64,000 nucleotides of DNA from Chrysomallon squamiferum (GCA_012295275.1 CM022679.1:28409164-28473163); one strand, 5' to 3'; shown: positions 1-50,061, numbered from the stretch's first letter. The notes: generated by a model not told the origin, from the sequence alone. Program-made: numbers and translations.

Positions 1-790
1 ACAAATGTTTAAAAAAATCTAATTAATAAAACTGAATGGAAAAAAAAATAATAAGTTGTACACAGATAAACATAATAAAACATAAAACTCACCTTGAGAG
101 AGGAGAAAAAAGACGAGAAGAAAGAGCAAACTGTGAAGTTTTGACATCATTGTGCTTTGGACATCCTCATCCACAAAATCTCCAGATACTAACTGTAGGT
201 AAGTTGCCGTACGTTTTTAAGGACTCAGTTTGCTGTACTTGTGGTCGAATTTCAAAGTTCTATGAATCGCTTTCCAATACACTGTGGTTATATTTCCTCT
301 TTAAAAATTTAACAACACCACGGTCGATATATAGATTTGTTGGTGGATTAGAAAGCGACTCACTTCAAGGGTCTGTGATGAAGAGTGGATTCAAGGAGAC
401 ATGTCGTACCTATGAGCGAAACATAAGTGTTGTTTTTGTTTGTCTCAGTCGCCTCTCCGCGCCAGATGCCCACGTTGTCAGTCAATAACATCGATAATTA
501 ATGTAAACACTGAATAGCTTTTATCCCAAACTACAGTGAAACATTCAAATATGAAACCTCCTGAACAGCTACTTAAATATGCTTCGCCGTGGTTTAAACC
601 ATCGAAAAGCAGACGACAGTTGTAATACATTAATTAAACAAAACTTGGAGCTTAGATTTACTGTCTGTACATGGTTGTGCAAATGAATAATTTAAGTGTA
701 TTTTGCATATTTCAACGTTTTTTGTTGTAGTTTTTGTTCAAATGTAAACATTTTGCATACTTTGAAATGATTGCCTTTATTTTAGTTTTG
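1..790. other. AT-rich intergenic DNA, no assigned gene
   Basis: No recognisable gene is seen. A 150-codon open frame runs from 36 to 488 on the plus strand, but it has no motif, signal peptide or domain that I recognise and its composition resembles the surrounding non-coding DNA. A chance open frame or a fragment of an old transposon is possible. Confidence 0.5.
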
Positions 791-800
791 TTTTTCTCTG

Positions 801-801
<1 letters not shown>

Positions 802-831
<30 letters not shown>

Positions 832-844
832 ATTCTACATAAGG

Positions 845-895
<51 letters not shown>

Positions 896-1049
896 TCTCT
901 GTTGAATGTAAATGTACAGTTTGTTAAATCAGAATAATTGTTTGTTTGTTGTTGTTTTTTTTTGTTTTTTTTGTTTTCTAAATGATACAGAGATGGTAAA
1001 CATAAACTAAAAGATGTTTTACTCGAATTTTGAAACAGCCATGATGTGG

Positions 1050-1116
<67 letters not shown>

Positions 1117-1153
1117 AAGAAGAAGAAGAAGAAGAAGAAGAAGAGGAAGAATA
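802..1153. repeat. Cluster of microsatellites: A-run, (TA)n, (AAT)n, (AAG)n
   Basis: A run of A is followed by about 22 TA units, then after a short unique stretch by about 12 AAT units that pass directly into about 20 AAG units. The serine-, tyrosine- or lysine-rich translations of this stretch are artefacts of the repeats. Confidence 0.9.
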
Positions 1154-1582
1154 ATAAGAAAGTAGGTTTAGACGTCGCATGCTCGTAACACCTTTGATCC
1201 ATTTCATATTCTAGAATTCATCAATTTTGTTTGATAAAAAGCAGATGTTCTGTTCACTGTTAACTCTAAGCCGTCATTAGGCAAAGGTGTTTAAGTACTG
1301 TGGCGTCATCGTCTTGCTCTGCTTAGCACGTTAAAACAGTCAAACTGCTCACATACGTGAAACCTGAAGAAAATGTCCAGTACAACACATTTTCTAACAA
1401 TACGTAATACTCATTGTTTAACTGCGTAACTGGAAAACAAAGAAATCGCTAATGTTCATGCTGTGTTAGGCGGACACCAGACATTTATTTTTCACAAAAT
1501 CAATGTGATAAAAATAAATTTAAATGCAAAATAATTAGTGTTAAAAAAACAGCAAGAAAAAAGAGAAAAATATAATAGACTG

Positions 1583-1793
<211 letters not shown>

Positions 1794-2000
1794 TTTTTTA
1801 GCCAACGTTCTTGTTTCATGACAGTTAAAATGATCTATTATCAAGGAAATGCAAAATGTATTTAGATTAATTGTTAGCAGGTTATTTTTAAGCGCGTTCA
1901 AAGTTGAATGTCGCCCAAGAGATTTGTCTATTGTTGGAACTTTGTAGATTATCAACAGCATAAAAATATACATACTGGATATAAATTACTAATAGAAACA

Positions 2001-2034
<34 letters not shown>

Positions 2035-3683
2035 TAATAAATATAATAACAATAAATAAATAAATATTAAATGAATAAGTGAACGTGTACAAACTAAGAT
2101 ACTATATAAAAAAATATAAAAAATCATTAAAAAACAATAAGGGTGAATAATCTAACGTTTAATTTTCTTCTGAGTATTTTACTGGTATAGTACAACAATG
2201 AATAATTTAAATTGTGTATCTAAGTATGAAATAAATTGTTCAATGCCTAAATAGAATATTTGTTTGTCATTAGTCTAAATATGTTGAGAATTCAGAAAAA
2301 CCCCACTAACTTATATTTGTAGTAAAATATCTGAGAAAGGTACGGAATCATTTACCCGACTTCTAGAGACCCGGAAAATGCAGAAAACTGTCAATTTAGA
2401 ATTATTATCAAGTCTAAAAGACTTTCTAATGAAAATCATTTTCTATACGTGTATTTTAAGAATTTAAAGTGAATTAATAAAAATGAAACAGACCCTGGTT
2501 TAAAAATGGATTAATTAATATATGATAAATGCAGTTTCCTTCTTTATTATTATTATTATTTTTTTTTTATCGATTGTTTTGTGTTTTAAATAAAGACGTA
2601 TCCTGTAACCCTGACTCAAGCTTGCCGGAAAAATAGCTGGGTATCTCTAATAGAAAGAAAGAAAGAAAAAGTGCAGCAAAATAAATAAATAAATACATAA
2701 TCCTGTTCACTGACATAAATATGTCTTAACTTGATGATCGAAGACCTCAAATCTCCTTTTAACTGTACTATTTTTTCATCTTTTTTTAAAATTATTATTA
2801 TTATTATTTTTTTAATAGTCGAATCAATACGGTTTTCCTCAACTCGCTTGACATTCCGGTAATAAAAATGATTGATAACATAATTCAGAATGGTGTACGC
2901 TCCGCTGATAATACTACTGCTGACTTTCATGTTTTATTTCTGTCTGTAAATATGAATCAGACTTTCGCATCAGTGAATCTATTTTCTGACCGCAGTAGAA
3001 AGGCGGTGTATAAAAACCCAAATGTGTTTTGAAAATAAATACGACTTCCACTGTCTTAAATCACCAACATATTTCATTACCAGTCAAAAACGTAAAAATA
3101 GTTACCCTAGTTACTGCAGTCACTGACAAATATGCTTAGCACAAATAGTTATGTTGCCACTAAATGATATGTGAACAATTGTTTTGGACTGAAAGATTTA
3201 GTTATTTATTTATTTATTTTACTAGTGTTAGAAACGATGATGCATCGCATACATTTCAATCTACAGAACAACTGCAGCCAGCTTCCTAGGCTTGACCAAA
3301 ATAACGCAAACTGAATCTGGCGGACGTCAAAGGAACACTAAGTGCGATGTTCTGACAAGCAGACATGGTTTTTGCATTCCAACGTGACACCGACATATCA
3401 GATGTAATCAACGACCAGTTTTCTGTTCCTAATAAACGTCTTTATTCAGTCAAACTTTCATCTGATTATTAATGTGTCTTTCCAAATGTGAAATGATGAT
3501 ATTTAATAATTAAAATAATACTTAATAATTTCAATGATTATACTCGAGACTGGATGATGAAAACTGTTCTTCTTAATAATAATGATAAAAATAATAAAAA
3601 TAATAATAAAAACAACAGCAATAACATAATATTAATAACAATAACTATAAATAATCATAAAGATAATAATAATAATAACACTA

Positions 3684-3715
<32 letters not shown>

Positions 3716-3722
3716 CAACAAT

Positions 3723-3764
<42 letters not shown>

Positions 3765-4364
3765 AAATAGTAAAAATAGCAAGTCTGTTAAATACTTTTT
3801 TGATAAATCACTGAAATTTAAAATTACTAATGCTCTCTGACTATTACAGTGATATAAATTACTTTCTGATATAAATTATTGAAATTTTAATTTACTGATA
3901 TTTAATTATGGTTATGCTTACAGCAAATTATTTTCTGGATTTGGATATATTTGTGGTATATACATTCCTAAACCTATTCAAACACAAGCACACACATACA
4001 TTCCCTTTATTGCACTTACGTTCAGAAACGTTTGTATATAAAACGATTTTTTCCCATAAAGGAATACAAAATTTATAAGAGAATACTAAATGTCTTCTAT
4101 TCATATTTATTAAAGGGAAATTTTACATGACGTATAAATCAATCAGTTACCGATCTGCTTTATCGAAGAAAGACAATTAGCATTATAACATTGTATAGAG
4201 TTTTCCTCTTTTCTTTCTCGATGTGTAACAACTGAAATAAAACTGTTATTGATTTTAGAGTCGGATCTAAACAAATAAAACGCACTGAACTTTACTTCTT
4301 TTTATTTCAACAGCGTCTTGTACAGCACTCATCACTTTCTCAATAGTTATTGACTCTTTGGTAA

Positions 4365-4368
<4 letters not shown>
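1794..4368. other. AT-rich intergenic DNA with short AAT/AAC/AGT tracts
   Basis: I see no gene, RNA gene or mobile element here. Short AAT tracts lie near 2003-2060 and 2540-2570, and an AAT-AAC-AGT compound tract lies at about 3575-3770. Open frames are short and of biased composition. Confidence 0.6.

Positions 4369-4446
<78 letters not shown>
4369..4446. repeat. (TC)39 microsatellite
   Basis: This is a pure TC dinucleotide run. The sequence between it and the next minisatellite is AT-rich and holds nothing I can identify. Confidence 0.95.
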
Positions 4447-4447
<1 letters not shown>

Positions 4448-4984
4448 AAGTGAAATTAAATGTGTTCTGACTCACTGTACTAATTACAAAGATTATAATA
4501 AAATGATCATTTAAACAAATTAAATATAAAAAATCAGTCAATGAATTCTAGTTATTTTACCAAACAAATTTCAAATATAGTAATAATAATAATAATTTTA
4601 TAAATAATAATAATAATTATATAAAGATGAGAAAAATGTATTATTTAAAATAATTACGAAAATTATAATGTAAAGTTGGAATAAAAAATTTAAACGATGA
4701 AAAAAAAACTCAATGTATGATTATTAAACATATTATAAAAATTAAAATAAAAAGTGTCATAGAAAAAAATCAATATTTTCTGGTAATAACAATAAAGAAA
4801 ACAAAATATTTAATAGTTTTCCTTAGTAACAGCAAATAAATAATGTATAACATCTTATGAATTTAATATTGTATCTCTCTATCTTTAAGACTATCATGTT
4901 CTTTAAAACAATAATTGTTAACGATTTCCTTTCGTATGTTAAAACGAAATCGAATTATTTTATTGATTAAAACGTGAATAGCAT

Positions 4985-5427
4985 TGTATATTATCTTGTA
5001 TTATATCTAGTATTCTATCTTGTATTACATCTTGTATATTATCTTGTATTATATCTAGTATTATCTTGTATTATATCTTGTAGTATATCGTGTACTATAT
5101 ATCGTATTACATATTGTATTAAATCTTGTACTATATCTTGTATTACATCTTGTAGTATATCTTGTATCATATATTGTATTACATCTTGTATTATATCTTG
5201 TATTATATCTTGTATTACATCTTGTGGTATAGCTTGTATCATATATTGTATTATATCTTGTACTGTATATTGTATTACATCTTGTATTATATCTTGTATT
5301 ATATCTTGTATTACATCTTGTGGTATATCTTGTATCATATATTGTATTATATCTTGTACTGTATATTGTATTACATCTTGTATTATATCTTGTATTATAT
5401 CTTGTATTACATTTTGTACTACTTCTA
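4985..5427. repeat. 15-bp minisatellite (TATCTTGTATTACAT-like)
   Basis: About 29 units of a 15-bp motif alternate between two or three variants (TATTATATCTTG, TATTACATCTTG, TGGTATATCTTG). The last part shows a higher-order repeat: a block beginning at the TGTGGTAT variant at about 5223 recurs about 96 bp later. Because 15 is a multiple of three and the motif has no stop in several frames, the array gives long repetitive open frames on both strands. These are not considered genes. Confidence 0.9.
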
Positions 5428-6289
5428 ATTATTGTACTATATCGTACGGTTTACCTAAGCCGTGGTATGTGCTGCCATGGAAGTTTGAAAATTCATTTCG
5501 TCATAAAAGTATTCTTATAATTTGAGTTCATCGTGCTGCTTATCTGGTTCTAGCATAATAAAAAATAAAATAAAATAAAAGAGATACAAATTATCCCATG
5601 TTCATACAATATGTAATTATTACTTCACCGAGGCAGTTTACAATACTAAATATATAATTTAAATTATTAATATGTACTGATATGTAATTATTTTCACTCG
5701 CTGTTTATTATTATTATTATTATTATTATTTTTTTTTTTTTTTGCGTATTTATATGATTTCTTTTTATAAATTTATCTTATAAAAATCAATTTTGTGATC
5801 GATAAATAAAAGTATAGTTCTCGAATCAGATAATAACATTACTGACACTTTGTAATCGTTAATAATAAATATGTTGTTTGTTAAACCAATATATTCACCA
5901 TATTGATACATACTGACAATCATTCTGGGAAATATTGTTATATACTTCTGTAATGCTAGATTCTGTTCTTGTGAACGACTAACAAGAAAGATCGATACTG
6001 ATGGGAATCAGATACGTCATTGATTGAAATGTAGCAGAACTGAAATGCGAAGAAAGAATTTTATTTTAACAATTACTGTATTCATAAAAAAAACCGGAAA
6101 CTGGATAAATAAAATGTTATTAGAAATAGGATGTGTACAAAAATATAAAACTCGTACTTTATTTCCCTTGACGTTAGAAACAACGTTTTTGTGATAACAC
6201 AGCTGCGTCTTCAGGACATATTTATTCATTCATACATACATTCGCACGTACATACACGCACAGATTCATTCATACGCACAAACAAACAA
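5428..6289. other. AT-rich intergenic DNA, nothing identified
   Basis: It contains an ATT tract at about 5707-5745 and otherwise unique AT-rich sequence without coding signals. Confidence 0.6.
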
Positions 6290-6296
6290 ACATTGT

Positions 6297-6475
6297 CTTG
6301 ATGGCCGAGTGGAGGTCATCCTTCAGACCACTGGTAGCCAGCCGGGTGTCACAAGTTCGAGCCTCGCTGTAGTCAGCTGATGTTTGTAACTTGAACCTAA
6401 CACTGGGACACTCATGACCGTTCTACTCACGTGAGTCCCGTGTGTTTACTACGTGCTATGTTTTTATAACAACTG
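6297..6475 (+). mobile_element. tRNA-derived SINE (tRNA-Ser/Leu-like head)
   Basis: The 5' part looks like a class II tRNA. It has an A-box-like TGGCCGAGTGG about 8 bp from the start and a B-box-like GTTCGAGCCT about 50 bp later. The segment does not fold into a full tRNA, because the acceptor stems do not pair, and it continues into a non-tRNA tail. This is the usual layout of a tRNA-derived SINE transcribed by RNA polymerase III. A shorter relative of the head lies near 55374. The 3' boundary is uncertain. Confidence 0.6.
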
Positions 6476-8161
6476 TGATATTAATAATGCATATTAAAGT
6501 CTGCATAGACTAACAAAACGCAGTCCATATTGTAGTTTTAATCTCCAGCTTTTAACACATCCCAAATGATAATAATGGTCTTTGTGGTTGTAATATATGT
6601 CTGATCTGTATGTGTATTGTTTTTATTTTATTTTCATAACATACTGAATACTATAGTAATAGTTATCAAGCAATATTAAAATGTATAAAATAAATTTTCA
6701 TTAAAATAATGGAGCCAGTTAAAAGCTTAACGGAATATTTTACTTTGTAGTTACTCGAGTTTACATTAGCTACAAGAAAGTGGCTCCTGAATATTCAATT
6801 AGCCGTACAGTTCTCGCTTCACTCGCTAGAAATAAAGGTAATTGTACAGTTTTTATTTACCTCTTTATTGTTAAGCCATATGCGTATATATTTAATTGAT
6901 GACTGAAAAATGTGTTTTGTCCCTGGAGTAAATAAACATCGACGTATTTTGAACGAACACTCATGATCGCAATTTTTCGCGAACCAACCTAAAGGCGTTT
7001 TCTGACTATGAAACTATTCATATCGATTTTTTTTTCATCGTATCGAAGGAACATTTAACTTGTTACAGCTAAGATTATGAATAAACAGGTAATTTATTTT
7101 GCAAGAGTTGTGACCCTTTGTATGTGTTCTCATAACGAAGGGAAACCATAGCTTCGTACGCGAGAAATAAATTTAGTTATTACAGTTGTAAGCAACACGT
7201 CATTTAGTGAGAACGCGCCTTTAGAAACCTTTTATTTTTATTTCTTCTATTTCAACATCATCGTCGTCATGAATTCTTCTGTGATGACGTCAGAAAATAA
7301 TGAATGAATGAATGAATGATGATGGTGATGATGATGATTATAATAATAATAATAGTAATAACAATAATAATAAATTAACATATCATCTTAACATTCAATT
7401 CTGATAATTACTCCGTGCAGCTGGAAGTATCACTTTACTCATCAAAGAGTAAGCAGTTGTTATATGCAGAGGATATATTATTAAACAGCAGCATTTTAAA
7501 ATCAATTACGACGATTGATTGATATTTGTTCCACATTTCGGAGAGTAGAGCTTTCATCTCTTGATAAAAATCTGTCTGGAACCGAAGTCATTGTCTTCGT
7601 CTCCACGGACCACAGTAACGGGATATGAACAGATTGTTTTTGTATAAAAGAAACGTTGCTATTACCGACAGTACAATTACCAAATGAAAAATAAAAAAAT
7701 AAAAGAAAAGAAAAGCGTAATTAAAAATTTAAAAAGTGAAAAAAGAATCAAATGGCTATTCAGTAATAAACAGAGAGTTAATCAATGATCGCGGGTTCAG
7801 CACTAAAACTGTGAAAGGCGTCTCGGTGGCAACACTGACAACAACGACGCTTCACTCACTGTGCGGCTGTCGCAGGTGTTGTTTAACAACAACGTTAGCC
7901 TTGGCCAGAATAAAATTATGACCAAGGGAAATGCAGTATTAATGCTTGATAAAAATATTTTTTATGTTTGCTTTGTTGCCATTCCCGTCAGTCGCTAAAC
8001 CATTATTCTGTGTTATATCAGTTTGTTTTGATCCCCGAACTTACATTCATTTGTCAGAAATAATCATAAAAATATGTATTGTTAAATTATTTTATCTCTC
8101 GTGTTTTATCGCTGTTTGCTAATAATATATACATTATATATCTCGGTACGCAAGCATTTGA
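6476..8161. other. AT-rich intergenic DNA, nothing identified
   Basis: There is a GAAT/GATG/AAT tract at about 7300-7375. The longest open frame (7736-7921) has no recognisable features. Confidence 0.55.
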
Positions 8162-8355
8162 AGGATTTGAATGTTCTCTGTTTTATGTACGTCTGAATAG
8201 ACTCTGCACATAGACAATATTCATGAACGCATTGGTACAGGAGGACAAAGTCCAATCACGACCTCACAAACCCCGTCAGATGCCGCTGACGAGACTCGAA
8301 CGTATGGAACCCATTATCCCGCTCTCTTAGAGAGAGTGGAATTGGCCAGATTCTC
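8162..8355 (-). mobile_element. tRNA-derived SINE, minus orientation (family B)
   Basis: Read on the minus strand it has a B-box-like CGTTCGAGTCTCG and an A-box-like region further upstream. These are followed by a body that recurs in three other places in the window (about 17345-17460, 33655-33767 and 53142-53300). The shared 3' part includes AATATTGTCT, GCAGAGTCT and CAGACGTACATAA. Four dispersed copies sharing one 3' body, two of them inside introns of gene 1, make a SINE family the best explanation. Confidence 0.7.
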
Positions 8356-8459
8356 TTCAAGGAATCTTCAAGGAATCTAATATATTACAGTATGCCATAC
8401 GTGAGTTTGACTAAACTTGGTATTATTATATACATAAAAAAGTACAAGTAGATACTTAC

Positions 8460-8613
8460 AAAAAAGAACGAATGTTTACAGTATGTGGGTGGCAAACCAG
8501 TTTCGCAATTATGCGCTTCTTCAGTGCCTGTGAAACGAGCCACTTTGTTCACTAACTTTAAATCATCTTTGAGCCAGCTACAAGATTCCAGTTTCCCAGA
8601 ACTCGACATCTTT
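8460..8613 (-). CDS. Possible isolated coding exon, gene unknown
   Basis: On the minus strand a good acceptor (TTATCTCACAG) is followed by a stretch open in only one of the three frames, ending at a GTAAGT donor. It would encode 51 residues. These begin KMSSSGKLESC and contain FTGTEEAHNCETG near the middle; the last residues are aromatic-rich, so an alternative donor (GTAAAC) 17 bp earlier may be the true end. I do not recognise the protein family, and I found no partner exons nearby. It lies next to a SINE, so it may be a remnant of a gene or retrocopy. The evidence is only splice signals and frame. Confidence 0.3.
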
Positions 8614-9591
8614 CTGTGAGATAAAGTGTATGTTTATGTGTGTGTGTGCTTGCTCGAGTGTTTTATTTTTAATTTAATTTTTGTGATTGTATATGTGTGT
8701 ACGTGTGAATGTGTATTTGTATGTGTGTGTGTGTGTGTGTTTTACGTACAGCATTTTCTGTCTGGTGTTGATTGTTTATCACCAAGATGTAGAAAAACGA
8801 AACAGAGCTACTCATTTATTAACAACAAATTAATTCTTAACCGATAGGTTCCATGGTGTGATTGTTGTCCTGTTTTGTTATTAACTGTGATTCATTGTAA
8901 GAAAGCGACTAAAAAAATAAATATAATAATAATAATAATAATAACAACAACAACAAGAAAATAAAATAAAAATTCAGATTCAGAAAGAAGACGAACTGGA
9001 GGTGAATGAATAAAATAGCTATTGTTGCAAGTACAGGCAGATGTTCCCGAAGTCGCATTTCCGACTGTGTAACACGGAGACGCAACTAAGGGAATATTGT
9101 TTTATTATGCAGCAAGTGAAACATGAAAGGTATTGACACACGTAAATCTCTGAAAAAGTAAAGACTTGGAGAAACGATAACGCACGTACAATATCCAGTT
9201 TATGTATGCAGTATATTAACGTTCTAAAAATCGGCAAATTCCGTTATCCGGTCCGAACCGTGCCGAGTGGTGGCATCTATAGCCTTAGAAATATTTTCTA
9301 AAATAATAATGATGTGATAATAATCTTTATTATAAATATCTGAACGGGATATAGACTACAGTCACCTTGTATTAAATTTACATTTATGCTCAACAAAAGA
9401 TCAAATAATTTTTTGTAGTTGTCAAGATGATGTTGAAATTAACGGGAGTTATCTCCCATTATTGTGTAGCTATGAAAATAAGTTTAACTGAACGGACAGA
9501 TGTAGAGTCTCAATTTTTATTTAGTCGTTTTCTATTTGAATAATAATAATAATAATATTAATATTAATAATAATAATAATAAGAAGAAGAA

Positions 9592-9622
<31 letters not shown>

Positions 9623-10860
9623 AATGCCATATTTCCAAGAAGCTGTCTGACTGTTATAACATATTTGGTCATATCGTATATTTACTGTAATTAATAGTTG
9701 AATACTAGTACCGTTTTGTTTCGACTCAGTCTTATGTAGACATGTCACCAGCTACTCTTGTAATAATACTAATACTAATACTAATAATAATAATGCTGAT
9801 ATATATATATATATATATATATATGTACGTATGTATGTGTGTATATATATATATATGTATGCTTAAGAATGAATATGAAAAAGAAGGAATTATATTTTAA
9901 AATACATTTATTAAACGTCGAGTCCACGTGAACAGTACATTAACTAAAATATATTTTTACAACAAACAATTTTAAAAATCATTAAACAAGTGAAGAAAAT
10001 AAATACGAGAAAAATATATAAATCTGCGGACAACCTTTATTAAAATTATCCTTGTTAGTACATTATTATATTTAACATTTTATTTAGTTGTTTTTTTTGT
10101 AAATTTAACAGAACTGGTGTATATTTTTCAAATTTGCTCAAATTGGACTTTAAACTTTTATTTCTCTGAAGCAATATTTAATAGTCAAAAGACAAGTTTA
10201 ATAATACATTTTATTTATACAAAATTATTTTTATAAAATGCCAGTAAAATAATATTTTTTGCCGGTGATTAACTGACAACAGTTTAGAAAATGGTTCCTA
10301 CTTCAGCTCTTTTTCTAGAAAAGAAAATAATTATAATTTGAAATGAGGAAACACTGTGTTTCTTAAGGAAATGTTCTAAACATTGTCATAATTGTTAAAA
10401 ATGTCGTCGAAGAAAAAAGCAAAACAAAACAAAGACAAAACTAACAACATCACCCGAAAAAGAACGAAGATAAATGTTGGACATTTGTATACTGATCACA
10501 ACAAGTTAAGAGACTTTGACTACAGAACACATTTCTCTTTGGTTCCGCCGCTTACAAGGAAATGATCTCGTGGGCTACAGGATGACGTAACTGCTTACGT
10601 ACACCACTAACAAATCACTCTGGTCATGTATTGTTTCAGTGAAGCCTATAATATACATTTTACATTATAATGAAATTCTGATTTTATTTAACCAGTACAA
10701 AATCCACTGAACTTGAAGTCTTGTTATGTAGTTACTAATACAGATAAATATGACACGGTTTATAACTTTGTATAGATCAGTTTTCGCAGAACATTCAACT
10801 TGATAATACTTAAATAATATATCACACAAGTGTGAGTGCTTATTATGGACAAAATAATAT
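8614..10860. other. Intergenic DNA downstream of gene 1 with microsatellites
   Basis: It holds (TG)n at about 8718-8741, AAT/AAC at 8927-8957, AAT then AAG at 9540-9624 and (TA)n at 9798-9825. The rest is unique AT-rich sequence with no recognisable gene. Confidence 0.6.
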
Positions 10861-10866
10861 TTTATT
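10861..10866 (-). terminator. Candidate polyadenylation signal AATAAA of gene 1
   Basis: A canonical AATAAA lies on the minus strand 84 bp downstream of the predicted stop codon of gene 1. No other candidate lies closer to the stop codon. Cleavage position cannot be read from the sequence. Confidence 0.5.
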
Positions 10867-10949
10867 TCATGTATCACAATCATAGTAGTAGTGTTTTGTA
10901 TATCAGCACTATTACACAGTTTTTTACATTAACTATAACATTTTGTACA

Positions 10950-38457
<27,508 letters not shown>

Positions 38458-38690
38458 CGCATCTAGCTGAACATCCTCACGGCAGAATGCGAGGAACAAA
38501 AAATCGACGTCTGCAGATGGACGTCAGCGCTGTTGTTGTTTTGTTGACGTCGCTGATCGGCAAACACTTAAAGCGACTGCGCGACGCGACTAATGATTTC
38601 AGCGCGAAATGAGAACAAAATAAATTAATTCTACTGGAGAAGCTTCGCGTTTGTTTCACGTCGCCTCCATTCATCCCTGTCCAATGGCAT
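38458..38690 (-). promoter_or_regulatory. Likely promoter/leader of gene 1 with CRE-like sites
   Basis: This stretch is clearly richer in GC and CpG than its surroundings. It carries GACGTC cores at 38506-38511, 38520-38526 and 38545-38551; the last two match 7 of 8 bases of the CRE palindrome TGACGTCA. No TATA box is obvious. Position directly before the signal-peptide exon supports promoter function, but this is inference. Confidence 0.45.
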
Positions 38691-39240
38691 CGATTATTAA
38701 TGTGAGACCGGTTATCAGGTCGTTACCGCTAGCCCGGCTCCAATTCACCAACAACCGAAACAATTTTAATGTCTAAATGATAAAACACTGGCAGTAATAC
38801 GTTTTCCATTTCTCGTCTGAAACAAAATACCTTCACATTACATTTCTTTACAAACTGTTGTGGTTGCTTTATGAAAAGTTTTACGATGCTGTTTGTGTTT
38901 TTAGCTACGTTTCTCAGTTGTGTCTGTCGTTTGTTTCATTCCCTTTGTTGTTACTGGACGAGGATGAACATAATGAAAATGATTATGATGATGATGATGA
39001 TGATCATTATAATAATGATTAAGAATAAAAATAAAAGCGTATGAATGTAGGTAAATGAAAAGGAAGATGTAAATGTTACTTAAAATCATGTGTAATAAAA
39101 TATGAATTAATTGAGTAATGATTTCAGATTTTGTTCTGATTTTTTGTTTTAAGTTTTGTTTTTAACATGTCTATTTGGCCTACTCTGTAAAATGTAAAAA
39201 AATCTAGATAATTAAGTTCAAACAGATTCTGTTGTTAGAG
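38691..39240. other. Intergenic DNA, nothing identified
   Basis: AT-rich sequence with a short ATG/ATC repeat near 38985-39003. Confidence 0.6.
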
Positions 39241-48750
<9,510 letters not shown>

Positions 48751-49333
48751 GTAGATGGATTTATTAAATAGATAGGTAATTATATATGGATAGAAGGATG
48801 AATGGACGGATGCATGGATGAAAAATGTAAATAATTAAGTCCAAATTCGGTAGGTAGACAGACTTACAACTGTTACTGATTGTAGATTTTTCAAGACGTT
48901 TATTCTGGTGTAGTTTCAGTTTTGAAAAACTTTCAGATATGCACTTTTATCTTTCATTGAATTTTGATTATAATGATAGTATTAGTAGCATTATTATAAT
49001 TTTTACTATTAATATTATTATTAGTAGTAGTAGTAGGAATCGTAACAGTAGTAATACTAGTAGCAGTAGTAGCAGATGCAGTAGTATTAATAATAGCTGA
49101 TAAGCAGCAGTAGTAGTAGTAGTAGTAGTAGGAGTAGTGGTATAAAGTAGGGTGTATCACAGCATTTGTTTAAATCTGTAACACAATCATATATTTTCTT
49201 TGTGACAAAATAGAAATTTTGGCAGGTTCGTTTCAGACTAAAAATCACTGTAACGTTTCTATGCTGTTCAGAATAATAAATTAACAAAATAAACAATAAA
49301 TACAATATCCATTTTTATTAGATAAATGAATAA

Positions 49334-49377
<44 letters not shown>

Positions 49378-49980
49378 TAATAAAAGCTAGTTAATAATGT
49401 AATTAAATAACAACGTTCTCAACACAGAACAAAGAACACATGTTACAAATGTGGATATTTTAAAACCAGGTTGTCATAGCAGAATTCCTTGACAATGGCA
49501 ACGTGTATGCTAGAAGTAGAAAAACAAGTAAAAACAAACAACATGCGCGAACAAAGCTCGCAACATGACAGCTACACTCACTGTTTTACTAGAATGTTTG
49601 ATTAAACCAGCTTCCTCTGTTTGGAATGGGATATGAAATCTTTAATCTGTGTTTTCTTAGTCACGTCTTTGTTTTATTATTTTTATATTAAAAAAACCCA
49701 CGTTATTCTGCATACAGAACAAAATAATAGAATTATAAAATAATATCTAAGTCAAATATTTTATAAAAACATGAAAGTGTGAGATTTAATCTTAATTATT
49801 TATGTCGTAAAAGTAAAATAGCGGCAGGATATCTGGACAAATAAAATATATGTGTGTATGTATATATATATATATTTAATAAAATGAAAACAAAAAGAGA
49901 GAAACAATTATAGAAAGAGAAAGAAACAAAAGAAAAAACTTCTAGTAATTTTTAAACTAGTGAAATAAACATAGTAAGAC
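48751..49980. other. Intergenic DNA with AGT/AAT tracts
   Basis: AGT-type repeats at about 48975-49140 and AAT at 49335-49385. No gene is seen. Confidence 0.6.
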
Positions 49981-49990
49981 TGCCGAGCCA

Positions 49991-50027
49991 TGACGTCATA
50001 GACTGACTGAGATTTCCAACATGGCGG
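49991..50027 (+). promoter_or_regulatory. Candidate promoter element: CRE palindrome plus YY1-like ATG context
   Basis: A perfect TGACGTCA (49991-49998) lies 22 bp before CCAACATGGCGG, which resembles a YY1 site or a start-codon context. A short open frame from that ATG runs into a TC microsatellite, so a protein is not supported. This could mark the start of an untested plus-strand transcript upstream of gene 2. Confidence 0.25.
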
Positions 50028-50059
50028 TCATGTTTCAAAGTCTGTCAACCTTTATTTTT

Positions 50060-50061
<2 letters not shown>

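Noticed and set aside
36-488. 150-codon open frame on the plus strand
   Set aside because: No motif, no splice context and composition like the neighbouring non-coding DNA; kept only as a note.
4974-5525. 183-codon cysteine/serine/isoleucine-rich open frame
   Set aside because: It is the translation of a 15-bp minisatellite, whose period is a multiple of three and therefore stays open in several frames and on both strands.
6297-6365. Functional tRNA-Ser or tRNA-Leu gene
   Set aside because: A- and B-box are present but the acceptor and anticodon stems do not pair, so a tRNA-derived SINE is more likely.
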